A stretch of DNA of 64,000 bases from Merluccius polli (lineage: Eukaryota > Chordata > Actinopteri > Gadiformes > Merlucciidae): contig JAOPHQ010001997.1 in assembly GCA_030340625.1 (NCBI GenBank), forward strand, positions 248,001-312,000. The letters run 5' to 3'. The position numbers and the translations under genes were made by a program. Positions 35,190-47,000 of the stretch are shown here, in pieces; position 1 is the first letter of the stretch; each line of letters starts with the position of its first letter. A model generated the notes under the pieces. That model was not told the origin of the DNA. It did no database searches and saw only the letters and a program-made list of their open reading frames with translations.

Positions 35190-36631
35190 GCTGTCAGTTT
35201 CTGACAGCATATCCACGCTGTCAGAAACACCACGGATCAAACCAGGAAACAGAGTAGGACCTGAGTCAGGGCTGTCTGTTGAAGTCATTATGATAATCAA
35301 TACTTAACTAAAGATGATTATTGGTTTGTTAGGACTACTATTGGCTGTGCAAATACATAAGGTATGCTGTGGTGAACACTGATCTATGATCTGTCATAAA
35401 TTATGTAGAATCATCATATAGGTTGATTTTTATGTAAGCGTCTGTGCTTACAAATGTTAGTAAATATGTTACGTAAATGACAAACTGTTTAAACAAACTT
35501 AAAACCTCTCACTTTTACATTGCAAACTAGTTGGTTACATTGCTACAAGTCAACATTTATTTATTGATTATATATTGATTCTAGGGGTGTCACGATTGGG
35601 GCGGATTTGAAGGACTGGATTTTCAATTTCCCAATCATCATTAATGTCGTGTGCTGTGTCATTTAGCTCTGTGTTGCTCTGGAAGTCAGCCATCTGTCGT
35701 CAATGCAGTTCATTCTGCATTGCTCAGGGCTTCAATAACGTTTTGGCATGACCGTTCAAGTTGATGCATGGTATGTGGACACATCTGCTCTCCACAGAAG
35801 TTAATGGGAAGGATTGGCGTATCACCTGCACATCAAATTGGACTTTGGCGTATGCACTGCACGCAATTTGAAAGTGTAAAGTCGTGTTATTTGTACACAG
35901 ATTGAAGAGACCGGGTTGCTCTCCTACACCTCGTTCTATCCGCCCCCTCTCTCTGTGATTTGTCTCTCACTGATGTCGCCTATCGTAATGTCTCCCCTTG
36001 ATACCCTTGTCCCACTATTTCTGCCAGTTGTCCATTCCCTTTGCTGCGATGTTTGTTTTAATGTCCCAGAGTCCCAATGGTATTTCTATATCATATCTCT
36101 TCTGTCTTCCTGGCACTAACCACTGCATCAGCCCTCTCATCATTACCATAAACAACTGCATGTGCTGGAACCCAACAAAAACACACCACCAGCCCCATCC
36201 TCTCTAGTCCCATTGAGATCACCACCGTCTCAACTAATATGTCTTCCTTATCTGACCTACCTGACTGAACACTGCCCAGTACTGCTGCTGAGCAGTTTTA
36301 ACCCATAGTCAGCATATTAAGGATACATGACCTCATAAAACGATTCTGTGTTTCAACATGGAATTATGCTATGCCCACCCCTGCTTCTATACCTTGCCAG
36401 ATAATTGGGTTCTTCGATCCCTCTGTATGTTCATAAACCTCTCTATTTGTAGCCCGTTGGGGGATACAGAGGTGGTAAGTGATCCCAGATCCCAGACTGG
36501 TCTCCGGAGGGCCTAAAGTGAAAGGCTGATGAGTTGGCGCCTCCCACTGGCCAAAGGGAGTGTTGTGTTGAAGATTCACAAAAACTCAAGGTGCAGTTTC
36601 CAGGTGTACAGAGTCCTTTGTTTCAAACAGG
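34695..36631. other. Intergenic spacer without a recognised gene
   Basis: An (AC)n run lies at about 35153–35186. A 14-nt GCTGTCAGAAAC-type hairpin sits at about 35190–35230. Otherwise I see no gene, RNA or transposon ends. Confidence 0.5.
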
Positions 36632-36985
36632 CAGTGGCGGTCCTACCATTAAGGCGGACTAGGCAATTGCCTTAGGCCCCCAATCAGCAGGGGGCCCCAA
36701 CCAGTTGACCCCGCCTCAACCAGCAGTGCCCGCGTCGGTCGTCGGTCCGGGCTGTATTGCGATCGCGCGCGCCCCCCCCCCCCCCCCCCCCGTCAGTCGT
36801 AGGTCCGGGCTGTACTGCGATCGCGCCCCCCCCCCCCCCCCCCCCCTCCCGTCGGTTGTAGGTCCGGGGTGGATTACAATCGCGCGCGCACCCCCCACCC
36901 CCCGTCGGTCGTAGGTCCGGGCTGTACTGCGATCGCGCACCCCCCCTGTTCGCCTTAGGCCCCCAAATTGCTAGGTCCGCCACTG
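36632..36985. mobile_element. hAT MITE with internal poly-C tandem repeat
   Basis: Ends CAGTGGCGGTCC and GGTCCGCCACTG, flanked by a perfect 8-bp duplication CAAACAGG (36624–36631 and 36986–36993), which is the hAT signature. The interior is four copies of a GTCGGTCGTAGGTCCGGG-type unit, each followed by a C-run of up to about 21 nt. No transposase. Confidence 0.9.
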
Positions 36986-37211
36986 CAAACAGGCCACCGA
37001 GTCAAGACGTAATGTTCAATCCTTTATTCACTGGCTCACCCAGGATACCCCAATCACCAACGCAGTCCTTCAGGGATTCTGCCTAATTTCTCACATACAA
37101 CAGTATTTCAAAACACATGGCAAGGGCAAGGCTATCGGAGGCCCTCCAATCGTTACCTGTACACCTTCTCTAGGCTATACAACACAAAAAGGTGCGTCCC
37201 CCGTATTTCCT

Positions 37212-37735
37212 ATGCTGGCGGCAGGGACACAGACAGTCATCTACACTGGAGGCAGGGACACAGACAGTCCTCTACACTGGAGGCAGGGACACACACAGTC
37301 CTCTACACTGGGGGCAGGGACACAGACAGTCATCTACAGTGGAGGCAGGGACACAGACAGTCATCTACACTGGAGGCAGGGACACAGACAGTCATCTACA
37401 CCGAAGACAGGGACACAGACAGTCATCTACAGTGGAGGCGGAGCCACTTGTCAACATCCGTTCATGTGAATGTGTGAATATTGCAGTTCTTCCTCCAACT
37501 TGTACCATCAGGTTGACTCCAAAATACTTTGTTTTCTTGTTGTTTTTGTGTATTCATTTCTTTAAGACAGAAATTCATTTTAAGAAACGTCAATGAAATC
37601 TTAGTGGAAGCAAAATAGTGGTAAAGGTTGCTGAAGCTCTGTGAAAAATGTGAACCATTATGATGACTGCAAACAAACCCACGCAGTAAGTAGGCCTCCG
37701 CACGGCGTTACCTGAATGTTAACAAACACGCCGTG
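37212..37735 (-). pseudogene. Displaced fragment of vps26c: intron 3 minisatellite plus part of exon 3
   Basis: 37212–37439 contains seven copies of the 31-bp minisatellite of vps26c. What follows matches 8690–8996 closely (both have GCTGAAGCTCTGTGAAAA and GTAGGCCTCCGCACGGCGTT). It includes the exon 3 donor and the last 24 nt of exon 3 (37712–37735), then stops exactly where a CAGTGGCGGCGCC transposon end begins. It cannot code for anything useful. Confidence 0.9.
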
Positions 37736-40234
37736 CAGTGGCGGCGCCAGAGAGGTTTTCTTGCTGGTGCTCCAGTGGGTCTGAGTTATTCAGTGATGGT
37801 GCTGAGGGATGTACTGTATGGTGGCCTAATATATATTCGCAAGGCGTGGGACGCGTGGCGCTCAAAAGTCAGTTTCAAGCATTATGTAAATGCCTCTGTT
37901 GATTCACAAGCAACAGCAATTGATAGATGTAATATAGAAGTGAACTGTGACCATGTCAACAGCATCGGAAACAACATGAATCACGCACCAATCCCACAAG
38001 CAGCGTCAAATGCGTGCTTTTCAACTGAAAAACAACACTTACCCACACTGTCCACTGCTATTCGCATTACATAGAGAGACAATGCCAAAAGATACACTGT
38101 TATGTATTAAAGTCAAATAAGGCAAACAACAGATGCAAGGCTTTACCAGAAATTGGACAAATCGTAATCTGACCATGCAATACCTCAGTTAATTCGGCTA
38201 CTGAATTTAAAACAAAAATCAATAGAATCACCGCTTGGAAATCCAAGCAAAACCAGTAGGCTTAATAGTAGTAAATGTAATAGTTCAGGATTTCTAGGAA
38301 ACATAAGGACTATGGGGTATCCACCACAAAATAATAATTATAAGCAGCACTAGTCTAGGCCCAAATTTTAAATAAATCAACTGCACTCACCATTGATGTT
38401 TTCAGAGAAGCACAATCCGTCTGTTGTTGTGATTGGTGGAGAAAGCATCCATGATTTTCTGGATGTCAAGTGCCTTGGTCCTCCAGCTGCTGATGGCCAA
38501 CAGGGCCAGGTTGCTATTCCTTAGGTCGCTTTTGAGGTGTCTGAGGCAAGAGAAACTCAGTTGAGGCAGATGTAACAGGCAGAGTCAGTGATATGCAGAT
38601 TAGTTTGTATAAATCTCTAAATGCATCACGGTAGGGTGTCATTAGAGATAGAAATCCCACTGTGTCATTCACTGTCTGTCCTTGCTTTTGTTTTGTTTCC
38701 AGCAGACGCCGAACTTGATGTAGCTCTGCAGTCAGGTTCACTTCAGTCACTCCATAGTATTGGGCCATTGGCCAAAGACAATTCTTGTCTAGGAAGAGCT
38801 TGTGTTTGGGACTCAATGCTGAGACTCCAGTCAGAACACCCCCAGTCTCAAATGAGAACCGTCTTTTCATTTCAGTCAGAAGTCGGTCTATAACCGGATA
38901 GAAACAGTGCTTGCGAAGGTCATCAGAGGATGTGACAGGTGTGCGTTCGGTTTGGGCCTCAACCACAAAAGCATGTAGGCGGTGGGGTGGCTGGGCCTGT
39001 CTCCTTTCATGTGGTCTGCTTTGTATGCCGGCCCTGGCCCACAGGTCCCTAGCTCTCACCTGAATTTCACTCCATGATTCTCCTCTCCCTGTTTTGCTGA
39101 GAGTGCATCGATAACAGACTGAGCCAAGTCCACAGCGGATGAAGGCTCCTCCAAACTGGGAGATTGGTCTGACATGAACTTGGTGACTCGGAATGAATCC
39201 TCAAACAGGGTGAGAAGTAAAGCAACCTGCTCGTCAATCAGTCCATTTACAGCTCTGGCCTCCGTTTTCCTCCGGGCATTTGGTTGACCCATAATATCCT
39301 GTAGTGTAGCTAGAATGGCAGGGAGTGATTTCTTTATAGCCAACAAAGCTGTATACCGGCATGCCCAGCGTGTATCTGACCATTTCTTCAACTCCACTGG
39401 CTGTGCAGTTGATTCCAGTTCTCCCTGTTTCTTCATGAAAAGATTGTGGGCAACAGAGTTTGAAAAGAAGTTGTAAAGCAGCTGCACAGTTTCAAAAAAC
39501 TCACCCGCTTGTTGTACATTGCTCACAACATCCACTAAAACAAGTTAAAGTATGTGAGCATGGCAGTGTATGTACTGTATATAATGCCTGCAGGACCTCT
39601 TTCCTGAACCTCTCTTGTACCCCATCATCGCACCCGGACATCACTGCCGCCCCGTCATAACACTGACCTATACATGCGGTCTCATCGATAACACACTGGG
39701 CGAGTGTGTGTTCAAAGCTTTTAAAAGCGACTGCTGTTGTCCTCGTCCCCACTTACTTCTTTCTGCATGTCGCTTTCAATTAAGACCTCTGGATGAGGTC
39801 GTTTTTTCACTAAAAAAAAATCAATAAATTTTTCACGCCGGCCAAAATAACGCACGCTAGCTTGTAAAAGCACAATGTTCAATGTAGCTACTATACATCT
39901 CTCGCCTGAGTGACAGTGAGTCCCTGAGTGACATCACCACCTTAAGTGAGCTTAGATCAGTTTAACCGATCTGAGGACAGCAACGACATTGACAACGAAC
40001 TGACAACAAATAAGCAGAAGTTTAGAGTGGATCTGACCTCAGACCAGCACAGAGCTTATAACTTTATTGCTGCCGCTGCGTGGGTGCTGTGGTAATTGGT
40101 GGCACTGTTTCACTAGATCAACTGGAGAAACGAGCTGTACTCAAAACTATACAGAGAAAGCAGACAATTTGTATGTCAAATTTCAGTTAATTTCTTGGTG
40201 GTGCTATGGTGGTGCTACTGTACCGGTGCCACTG
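37736..40234 (-). mobile_element. hAT element with decayed ZMYM1-like transposase
   Basis: Ends CAGTGGCGGCGCC (37736) and GGTGCCACTG (40234) are imperfect inverted repeats. No matching 8-bp target duplication is visible: the flanks differ (ACGCCGTG and TAAGTTGC). The interior carries the transposase relic at 38400–39752. Confidence 0.6.
38400..39752 (-). pseudogene. ZMYM1-like hAT transposase, frameshifted
   Basis: Three overlapping − strand frames (39752–39501, 39535–39056 and 39059–38514) read as one hAT transposase. Landmarks in order are GQCYDGAAVMSGCDDGVQ, a KKWSDTRWACRY tract and the C-terminal hATC signature LPVTSASTE. SFSCLRHLKSDLRNSNLALL follows in another frame. Breaks lie near 39.53, 39.06 and 38.56 kb, and an in-frame TAA lies near 39.54 kb. 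The N-terminal part is missing. Not functional. Confidence 0.75.
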
Positions 40235-40267
40235 TAAGTTGCGTTCATCCAAACGCAACTTACAGTG
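40230..40267. repeat. Hairpin at the outer end of the hAT element
   Basis: CACTGTAAGTTGCGTT, a 6-nt loop, then AACGCAACTTACAGTG: a perfect 16-bp stem that begins on the last five bases of the hAT end. Confidence 0.85.
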
Positions 40268-40292
40268 AATACAGATTTTGACTGTTTATCTG

Positions 40293-41648
40293 TGTGGGGG
40301 GTTTATGTGGAGTGTGTGTTGTTGGTGGCTGGTTTACAGCCTCACCTGGCCTGAGTCAGACTGATTGGACTCTGGCTGGGTGCAGGCTGCACACCTGTGG
40401 TGCATCAGCAATCATGGCACCCAGGATAAACCAGCCATCAACACACACACTCGAGGAGGAGCACTGTCATGACAAGGAGTAACATCAGCTCGGCGAATAC
40501 CACCTTGCCTTAAACTTCAATAAACACCTTGAATAACATCTACCCGTGTCGTGTGTCGGAGGGCCCCGAAAGAAAGCCACTTCGGTGGCGTGTGGCCGGA
40601 CGTTACCCCGCCACACTGGCGCCCAATGTGGGGCTCCTCCGACCAGGACGGGACACGGAAGGGCTGTCCAAGCTACACTGGAGCCACCAGCCGCGGCGAG
40701 GACAGCCACCCCAGCACCAGCTCCCCCTGAACGGCAGCGACGGCCAGCGGAGGAGCGGGGAGGCAGCGCAGCGACCGCCACCAGCAACCGTCTGCAGCTA
40801 GCCTCCCCCGGATCCAGCCTGGAGCAGCCCAGGCCAGCCGCCCCTCTGCCAGGGGACCAGGAGCCCAAGGCCCCATGCTCCAGGAGGAGATGGGAGGGAT
40901 CATGCCTCGTCGCCCTGGTGGAGGGGGGTGACTACGAACTGTTCCAGGCCCTCCGAGAGCTACCTCCGCGGCCCAGCTGTCGGGCCTCCTCCGAGCCCAT
41001 CCAGCCAGCCCCTGCAGCCAGCTACCCCAGAGACACCTCCGCCAGCCGGAGCAGCAGCCCCAGGCCTCCGGTCTCCGGGACGGAGGGGGAGGGTGGGGTG
41101 GGCGTGTGACCCTGGGGAGGTGTGGAGGTAGTGGGGTTTGGGGGGCTGTGTTTATTTTTTGTTTAGGTATGGCAACCCTGAAAAGAGTCCAGGTTTTTTG
41201 TAGGTATGGTAACCCTGTTCAGAGTCCGGTATGTGTTTTTTTTTTTGTTTGCTTGGATGGGGGAGGGGGGGGGGGGGGGGAGTAGGCGAGGCCGGGGATT
41301 CTCCCCGGTTAATCTGGTGTTGGGGATATGTGGAGGGTTTATGTGGAGTGTGTGTTGTTGGTGGCTGGTTTACAGCCTCACCTGGCCTGAGTCAGACTGA
41401 TTGGACTCTGGCTGGGTGGGGCTGCACACCTGTGGTGCATCAGCAATCGTGGCACCCAGGATAAACCAGCCATCAACACACACACTCGAGGAGGAGCACT
41501 GTCATGACAAGGAGTAACATCAGCTTGGCGAATACCACCTTGCCTTAAACTTCAATAAACACCTTGAATAACATCTACCCGTGTCCTGTGTCGGAGGGCC
41601 CCAAAGAAAGCCACTTCGGTGGCGTGTGGCCGGACGTACCCCGCCACA
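40293..41648 (+). mobile_element. Complete non-autonomous LTR retrotransposon (1.36 kb)
   Basis: LTRs at 40293–40615 and 41329–41648, both TG...CCGCCACA, flanked by a perfect ATCTG duplication (40288–40292 and 41649–41653). A primer-binding site TGGCGCCCAATGTGGGG follows at 40617–40633, close to the tRNA-Lys(1,2) type. A G-rich polypurine tract ends about 50 nt before the 3' LTR. The internal region is only about 0.7 kb with no protease, RT or integrase, so it must be mobilised in trans. An open frame crosses it (to 41109), Pro/Arg-rich and without motifs; I do not call it a gene. Confidence 0.9.
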
Positions 41649-41854
41649 ATCTGCATTTGTAAATCAGTACAAAAGTGTCCTCTTGTTAGCCTCTGCTGTC
41701 CGCTTCCAGACCGGTCGGGGAGCACAGGCGGAGATGTCCGTTTTCCTCCTGGGCTGAAGCCCATTAGCTTCAGGGCTAATAGCCTTCACTTTTTCAGGCG
41801 GCAGTTGGGAACAGAAAAGGGAGACTTTGCTTGGCCTGGAGAAGCTGTTGCATC

Positions 41855-42346
41855 CATAGACATCTTATACATAGACGGAGCATCGAATGCTACTGCCTAC
41901 TGGCGCTGACGAGATTCGGAGCCGCCATCTTGGAGTGGTGATCCACTCCACTCAGTGTCATTCGTTTGGCAGGAGCAATGAACTGTCAGCGCATTTAATT
42001 AATCATACCTCACTGATTTTCACACGTTTTTTGTCATACGTGGTGTAGCTATGATAAAGGACACATGTTTTGGCATGTAATACCGTATTTTCACAAAATA
42101 CAATCAATAGTACGGTAATGTTAAATCTTACTTGTGAGAAGTAATCCTGTGATTTCTATTTTCGACCGTCCGCTCATTTGAGCAGGAATAGCTGAACACC
42201 AGCTCGGCATCCTTGTTTTCTTCTCCTGGCCATACGTGTCAACTGTCAATCTATGCTGCTCCCCTCCCCCATCACCACTCCAAGTTGGCCGCCGAATTTC
42301 TCGCGCCACAGCAGCCAATGCTCCGTCTATGTATAAGATGTCTATG
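41855..42346. mobile_element. hAT MITE, 492 bp
   Basis: Ends CATAGACATCTTATACATAG and its inverse, extending to ACGGAGCAT. Flanked by a perfect 8-bp GTTGCATC duplication (41847–41854 and 42347–42354). Non-coding. Confidence 0.92.
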
Positions 42347-42479
42347 GTTGCATCCGTCTATCCGAGCGACACACTGAACTTTGACCTCCACTGCTCAACA
42401 CTTCATCCACCCCCCCCCCCCCCCCCCCCAATGCCTGGAAATCAGCAGTAATAACCCCTATGTTCAAGGCTGGTCAATA

Positions 42480-42740
42480 AGTGGCCATCTATCAATCCCA
42501 AAAGGTCAAAAGAAATCATCAGGACACAGAGCGGTCTCTTACCGAGCGGCCATCTGTGGACCAGTCTGCCACCTGTCATCAAGGAAGCTGACTGCTGATG
42601 AATTCAAAGCCAAACTTAAAACCTACCTCTTTACTCGCTCATTTGGCTCCTAGGAGCGTCTCCCAGCTCTCATTATAGCTAAATCGACCTGTTGGCCAGC
42701 ACTAGCCTGCCCCTGCTGCCAGCAGGTACTACATTAGAGG

Positions 42741-42771
<31 letters not shown>

Positions 42772-43150
42772 TGTGGGTGTGTGTGTGTGTCCCATCTAAC
42801 TATAATGTTGTCTCGTTTTAGTGTGTTCCTGTGATCATGACTGGACTTCTGGCCACCGGCTACCAGCTTGCTCACCAGTCAGCACCTCATCCCCATGGAC
42901 ACAATCTATTTTCTGTTTTTTGTACCTAAAATGTCTGCTTGTAATACTATGTGTGTGTCACTTATGGCACCCATTGCACTGCTAACCACCCCTGGAAGGA
43001 GGGATCCCCACTCTGGTCCTTCTCAAGGTTTCTTCCTGATAATCAAGGGAGTTTTTTCTTGCCCTCTAGGGGGCGTACATGTGTGGCCTGTGAAGCCCTT
43101 TGAGACTGTAACTGTGACTAAGGGCCGTACAAATAAATTGGACTTGACTT
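42480..43150 (+). mobile_element. LINE (L2-like) 3' end, copy B
   Basis: Contains the end of a LINE ORF2-like reading frame (TADEFKAKLKTYLF around 42590–42640). A (GT)n run follows at about 42741–42790, then a tail nearly identical to 10236–10518 ending AAATTGGACTTGACTTGA. Just upstream (42410–42430) is a short poly-C tract. Confidence 0.55.
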
Positions 43151-43229
43151 GAACTAGGCTCCTGTTGAATAAACTAATACAATTAAAATACATGTGATTA
43201 AGGAGAAGGTAGGGGTTAGGGGGCATCTT

Positions 43230-43312
43230 GCTCTATACGCTGTGGACATTAGGGATCGAACCCAGTACCTTTCAGCTAGGAGTTGAACTCTCTACACTAC
43301 ACTGCACACACA
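43230..43312 (-). mobile_element. tRNA-derived SINE fragment, copy B
   Basis: Same sequence as 10600–10690, including the − strand GGTTCGATCCC box. Part of the duplicated unit. Confidence 0.5.
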
Positions 43313-43325
43313 CAGATTTTACATG

Positions 43326-43724
43326 AGTCATACTGTTTTCACCATGACCATTAGATCATATAGGTACTTTATTAATCATAATTAAACATATTCCATTGTT
43401 CACTATAATTCTAATCACGAGACAACATTAAGTGAATAGTGATATCCTCCCTCACACACTGATGAAGAGGTGAATGGAGACTCCACTGTTGTGTGTGTAA
43501 TAATATCCTCCCTCCACACACTGTGTCTCCAGAGGACTGAGCTCATGGTCCCCCACGCCACCAGTGAGTTGAGGAAGAGCCAGCGGGAGGGACTGAAGAC
43601 CGGGCCAACGTCAGGGGGCAGACACCATAGAGACCTGCTGGGATCCAAGGGGCTGGAAGGACATCCAGGTGTGCTGCTAGGAGAACCAACAGAGCTGAGC
43701 TGTGGAGAAACATCTGCTCAGCTT
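43326..43724. other. Segment present only in copy B flank
   Basis: About 400 bp between the SINE fragment and CTGCTCAGCTTGGAGGATTT, absent from copy A around 10698–10718. Contains paired ATATCCTCCCTC motifs. No gene recognised. Either an insertion in B or a deletion in A. Confidence 0.5.
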
Positions 43725-44032
43725 GGAGGATTTACGCTGAACAAACGGGAAGGATCATCCAACACACGACCACATTCAGTTGGATCCACTGACTTGTTTA
43801 TTACCATTGTGCTTTATTAGCAAATAAAACAGAACAATAATCCTTTACATGTACACAATAAACAGAAGGACTAAAATAATAGAAGTAGCAGATATTACAA
43901 ATCCTAAACAGGTGTACACATATCTTTAATAACTGAACATGTTCTGCTGCCGTGTTGTTCCCAACACAATACAAGGAATCAATATTCAGTTTATAGTCCT
44001 TCACAACATCATTAGCTTTTCTCATAGACCGC

Positions 44033-47000
44033 TGTCGTACTGGGTAACTCGTGGTCGATCAGTCCATGAAGAAACACACCAATTGGTTTTGGTTTTCCAC
44101 ATTTATTTTCCATAAAACCTCCAGGCTTAGGCACAAGCCCTCTCCAAGGCCCCCCAAACAAAAGAAATATTCCCGCCTAAAATAGGCCAAGGCATCCCCT
44201 TGCTCCACCCATCGGCCAATCCATCCATTAACACCGTATCCATAACTATATATACATGGTCCCCACTAATAAATATATAGTATACAATAATAATATATAA
44301 TAATAACTATACTATAATAATCATTATTCTATATAATACTCAATTAGTACACACACACACACAATAAAGTTGACCTGCATATCAACCTCTTACACTGTCA
44401 TACTGAAATACCCCCTGCCTTCATCCGAGAATGGTCTGACCCAGTACGTACCGCTGTCATAAGTACGGAAGTCATCCCCGCACTTCCCCTTTAATCGGCA
44501 AGACGGTGAGACGGTGAGTATAAGTGACAGACGTGCGTAAAGTGGTGATTGTTGGACCGGGATACTGCAATGGCTGAAATGAAATAATCAGATGCGTTTG
44601 TCGCTAATGTTACCCTGCCCTGTTATTTGTGCCGGCTACAAAATAAACAGTGAGTGAAACAAAGTGACGAGTGATTATTTACGTGACAGTGATGTTTTCA
44701 TGAAGTGACTGGTGACTGGGTTATGGTGACGGGTGATAGCGTATATATATATATATATATATATATATCTACCCGACTATTTACATTCGGCATTCACGCC
44801 GTAGTGCGCCAACGCTTATTGCGCCTTAGATATCCCCACAAGTGACGCCATTACAAGGCGAGTGACGATCACAATACGACATCGTCACATTACCCCCCCC
44901 CCTTCAAGCGTTTTCGTCCTCGAAAACTCTTGACAAATAGTCTGCCGTCACATTTTGGGCTCCAGGCCTGTACTTAACCTGGAACTGATATGGCTGCAGA
45001 GCCAAATACCACCTGGTAATCCTGTGGTTAGTGTCCTTCATCCGCTGAAGCCACTGTAAGGCACGATGATCCGTTTCAATGGTGAAGCTCTTGCCCACCA
45101 AGTAGTAATGAAGGGAGTCTAGCGCCCACTTGAGGCCCAGGCACTCCTTCTCCACGGTAGAGTACTTGCACTCCCGCGGAAACAACTTCCTGCTCAGGAA
45201 GGTCACTGGTCTCTGGTTGCCCTCCTCTCCCTGTAGCAGGACTGCACCCAGCCCCACTCCAGAGGCATCAGTCTGTACAGTAAAAGGAAGGTTAAAATCC
45301 GGCTGTTGTAGAACAGGGTTAGTACACAAACAGTCTCTCAGGTCTTCAAAGGCCCGCTGACACTGGTCCGTCCACCGGACCCTGTTAGGTCTGTCCTTCT
45401 TAGTCAGTTCGGTTAGGACAGCCGCCCTACTCGAACAATTGGGGATGAAACGTCTGTACCACCCCACCATTCCCAGGAAAGACCGCACCTGCGATTTGGT
45501 CTTCGGCACTGGGGTATCTGTGAGGGCACTCACCTTCCCCACCTGTGGCCTCACTACTCCACTGCCAATGATGAAGCCCAGGTACTCGACCTGTGACTTG
45601 GCCAGGGAACACTTGGCAGGGTTGATGGTCAGGCCTGCGTCCTTGATCCTCTGGAACACGTCTCGTACGTGGACCAGATGCTCCTCCCATGTTGCACTGA
45701 AAATGACAACGTCATCGAGGTACGCCCCCGCATACTCCCATGCACCCTCCAATACCCCATCCATGAGGCGTTGGAAAGTCGCCGGCGCCCCCTTCAGTCC
45801 AAATGGCATGACAGTATATTGAAAAAAACCAAAGGGTGTACGGAATGCTGTCAAAGGTTTGGTTTCCTCTGCTAGAGGAACCTGCCAATACCCCTTACAA
45901 AGGTCCAGAGTGGTAAGCCACTTGGCAGCACCAAGTCTGTCCAGCAAATCATCCACTCGGGGCATAGGGTATGGATCAAAGGTAGAAATGGCATTTACCT
46001 TCCTCAGATCGTTGCAGAACCTGAGGCTACCGTCCTTTTTCGGCACAATCACAATGGGGCATGACCACTCACTCTGAGATGGCTCTATGATCCCCATCTC
46101 CTTCATGACGTCCAACTCCTGCTTCAGCTTCGGGACCATCTGGGCCGGAATGCGGTAACTGGGGACCCTGATTGGCCCCGGTTCCTTCAGGGTAATATGA
46201 TGGTGGATCAACTGTGTCAGCCCTGGAGTCTCTGCAAACAGTCCCTCCGGGAAACTGCCACGCAGCTCCTCCTGTTGGGAAGCAGAGAGGTGGGATACAT
46301 TTACCTCGACTCCCGACGCCTGGCGGGTTGGGAAAAACTGCTCCTCTCCCTCGTTTTCCTCCTCCACTGTCCTGGCAAACAGCACCACTGCAGGCTCCTC
46401 ACGGGGCACCCACTCCTTCAAGAGGTTGATGTGGAACGTCTGGCGCTGCTTCCTCCTTTCTGGCATGATGACCTGGTAGGTCACCGGCCCAGTCTTTTGC
46501 TCTACCACGTAGGGTCCCTGCCACTTAGCCAGGAGACTGCTCTCCGAGGTTGGCAGTAACAGGAGAACCTTCTGTCCTGGTGTGAAGGAACGCCCCCTCG
46601 ACACCTCATCATACCACCGTTTCTGGGTGGTCTGTGCAGTTTTCATGTTCTGCTGCACCTCCTCCGTCAGGGCCTCCATTTTGTCCCTAATTTTTAAAAT
46701 GTAGGACAACACATTCACCTGCTGTTCCGGCTGCTCCCCCTCCCAGGCTTCCTTCAGCACATCCAATGGACCTCTCACCTTCCTCCCGTAGAGCAACTCG
46801 AAAGGTGAGAAGCCTGTGGATGACTGGGGAACCTCCCGGTAGGCGAACAGCAGGTATGGTAGCCACTCGTCCCAGTCTGCACCTGTGTCGGACACAAACT
46901 TGCGCAGCATTGACTTCAGGGTTTGGTTTAGCCGCTCCACCAGCCCGTCGGTCTGAGGGTGGTAAGGCGTGGTCTTAATAGGTTTGATACCTAAGTACTG

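Noticed and set aside
36684..36983. Glycine/arginine-rich ORFs in both strands
   Set aside because: Translation of C/G-run tandem repeats inside a MITE; no codon structure.
40546..41109. 187-aa ORF as a host gene
   Set aside because: It begins in the LTR, lies inside a complete LTR element and shows only Pro/Arg-rich low-complexity sequence.
43470..43820. 116-aa ORF in the copy B flank
   Set aside because: Interrupted homology to copy A, no motif, no splice context; treated as non-coding.
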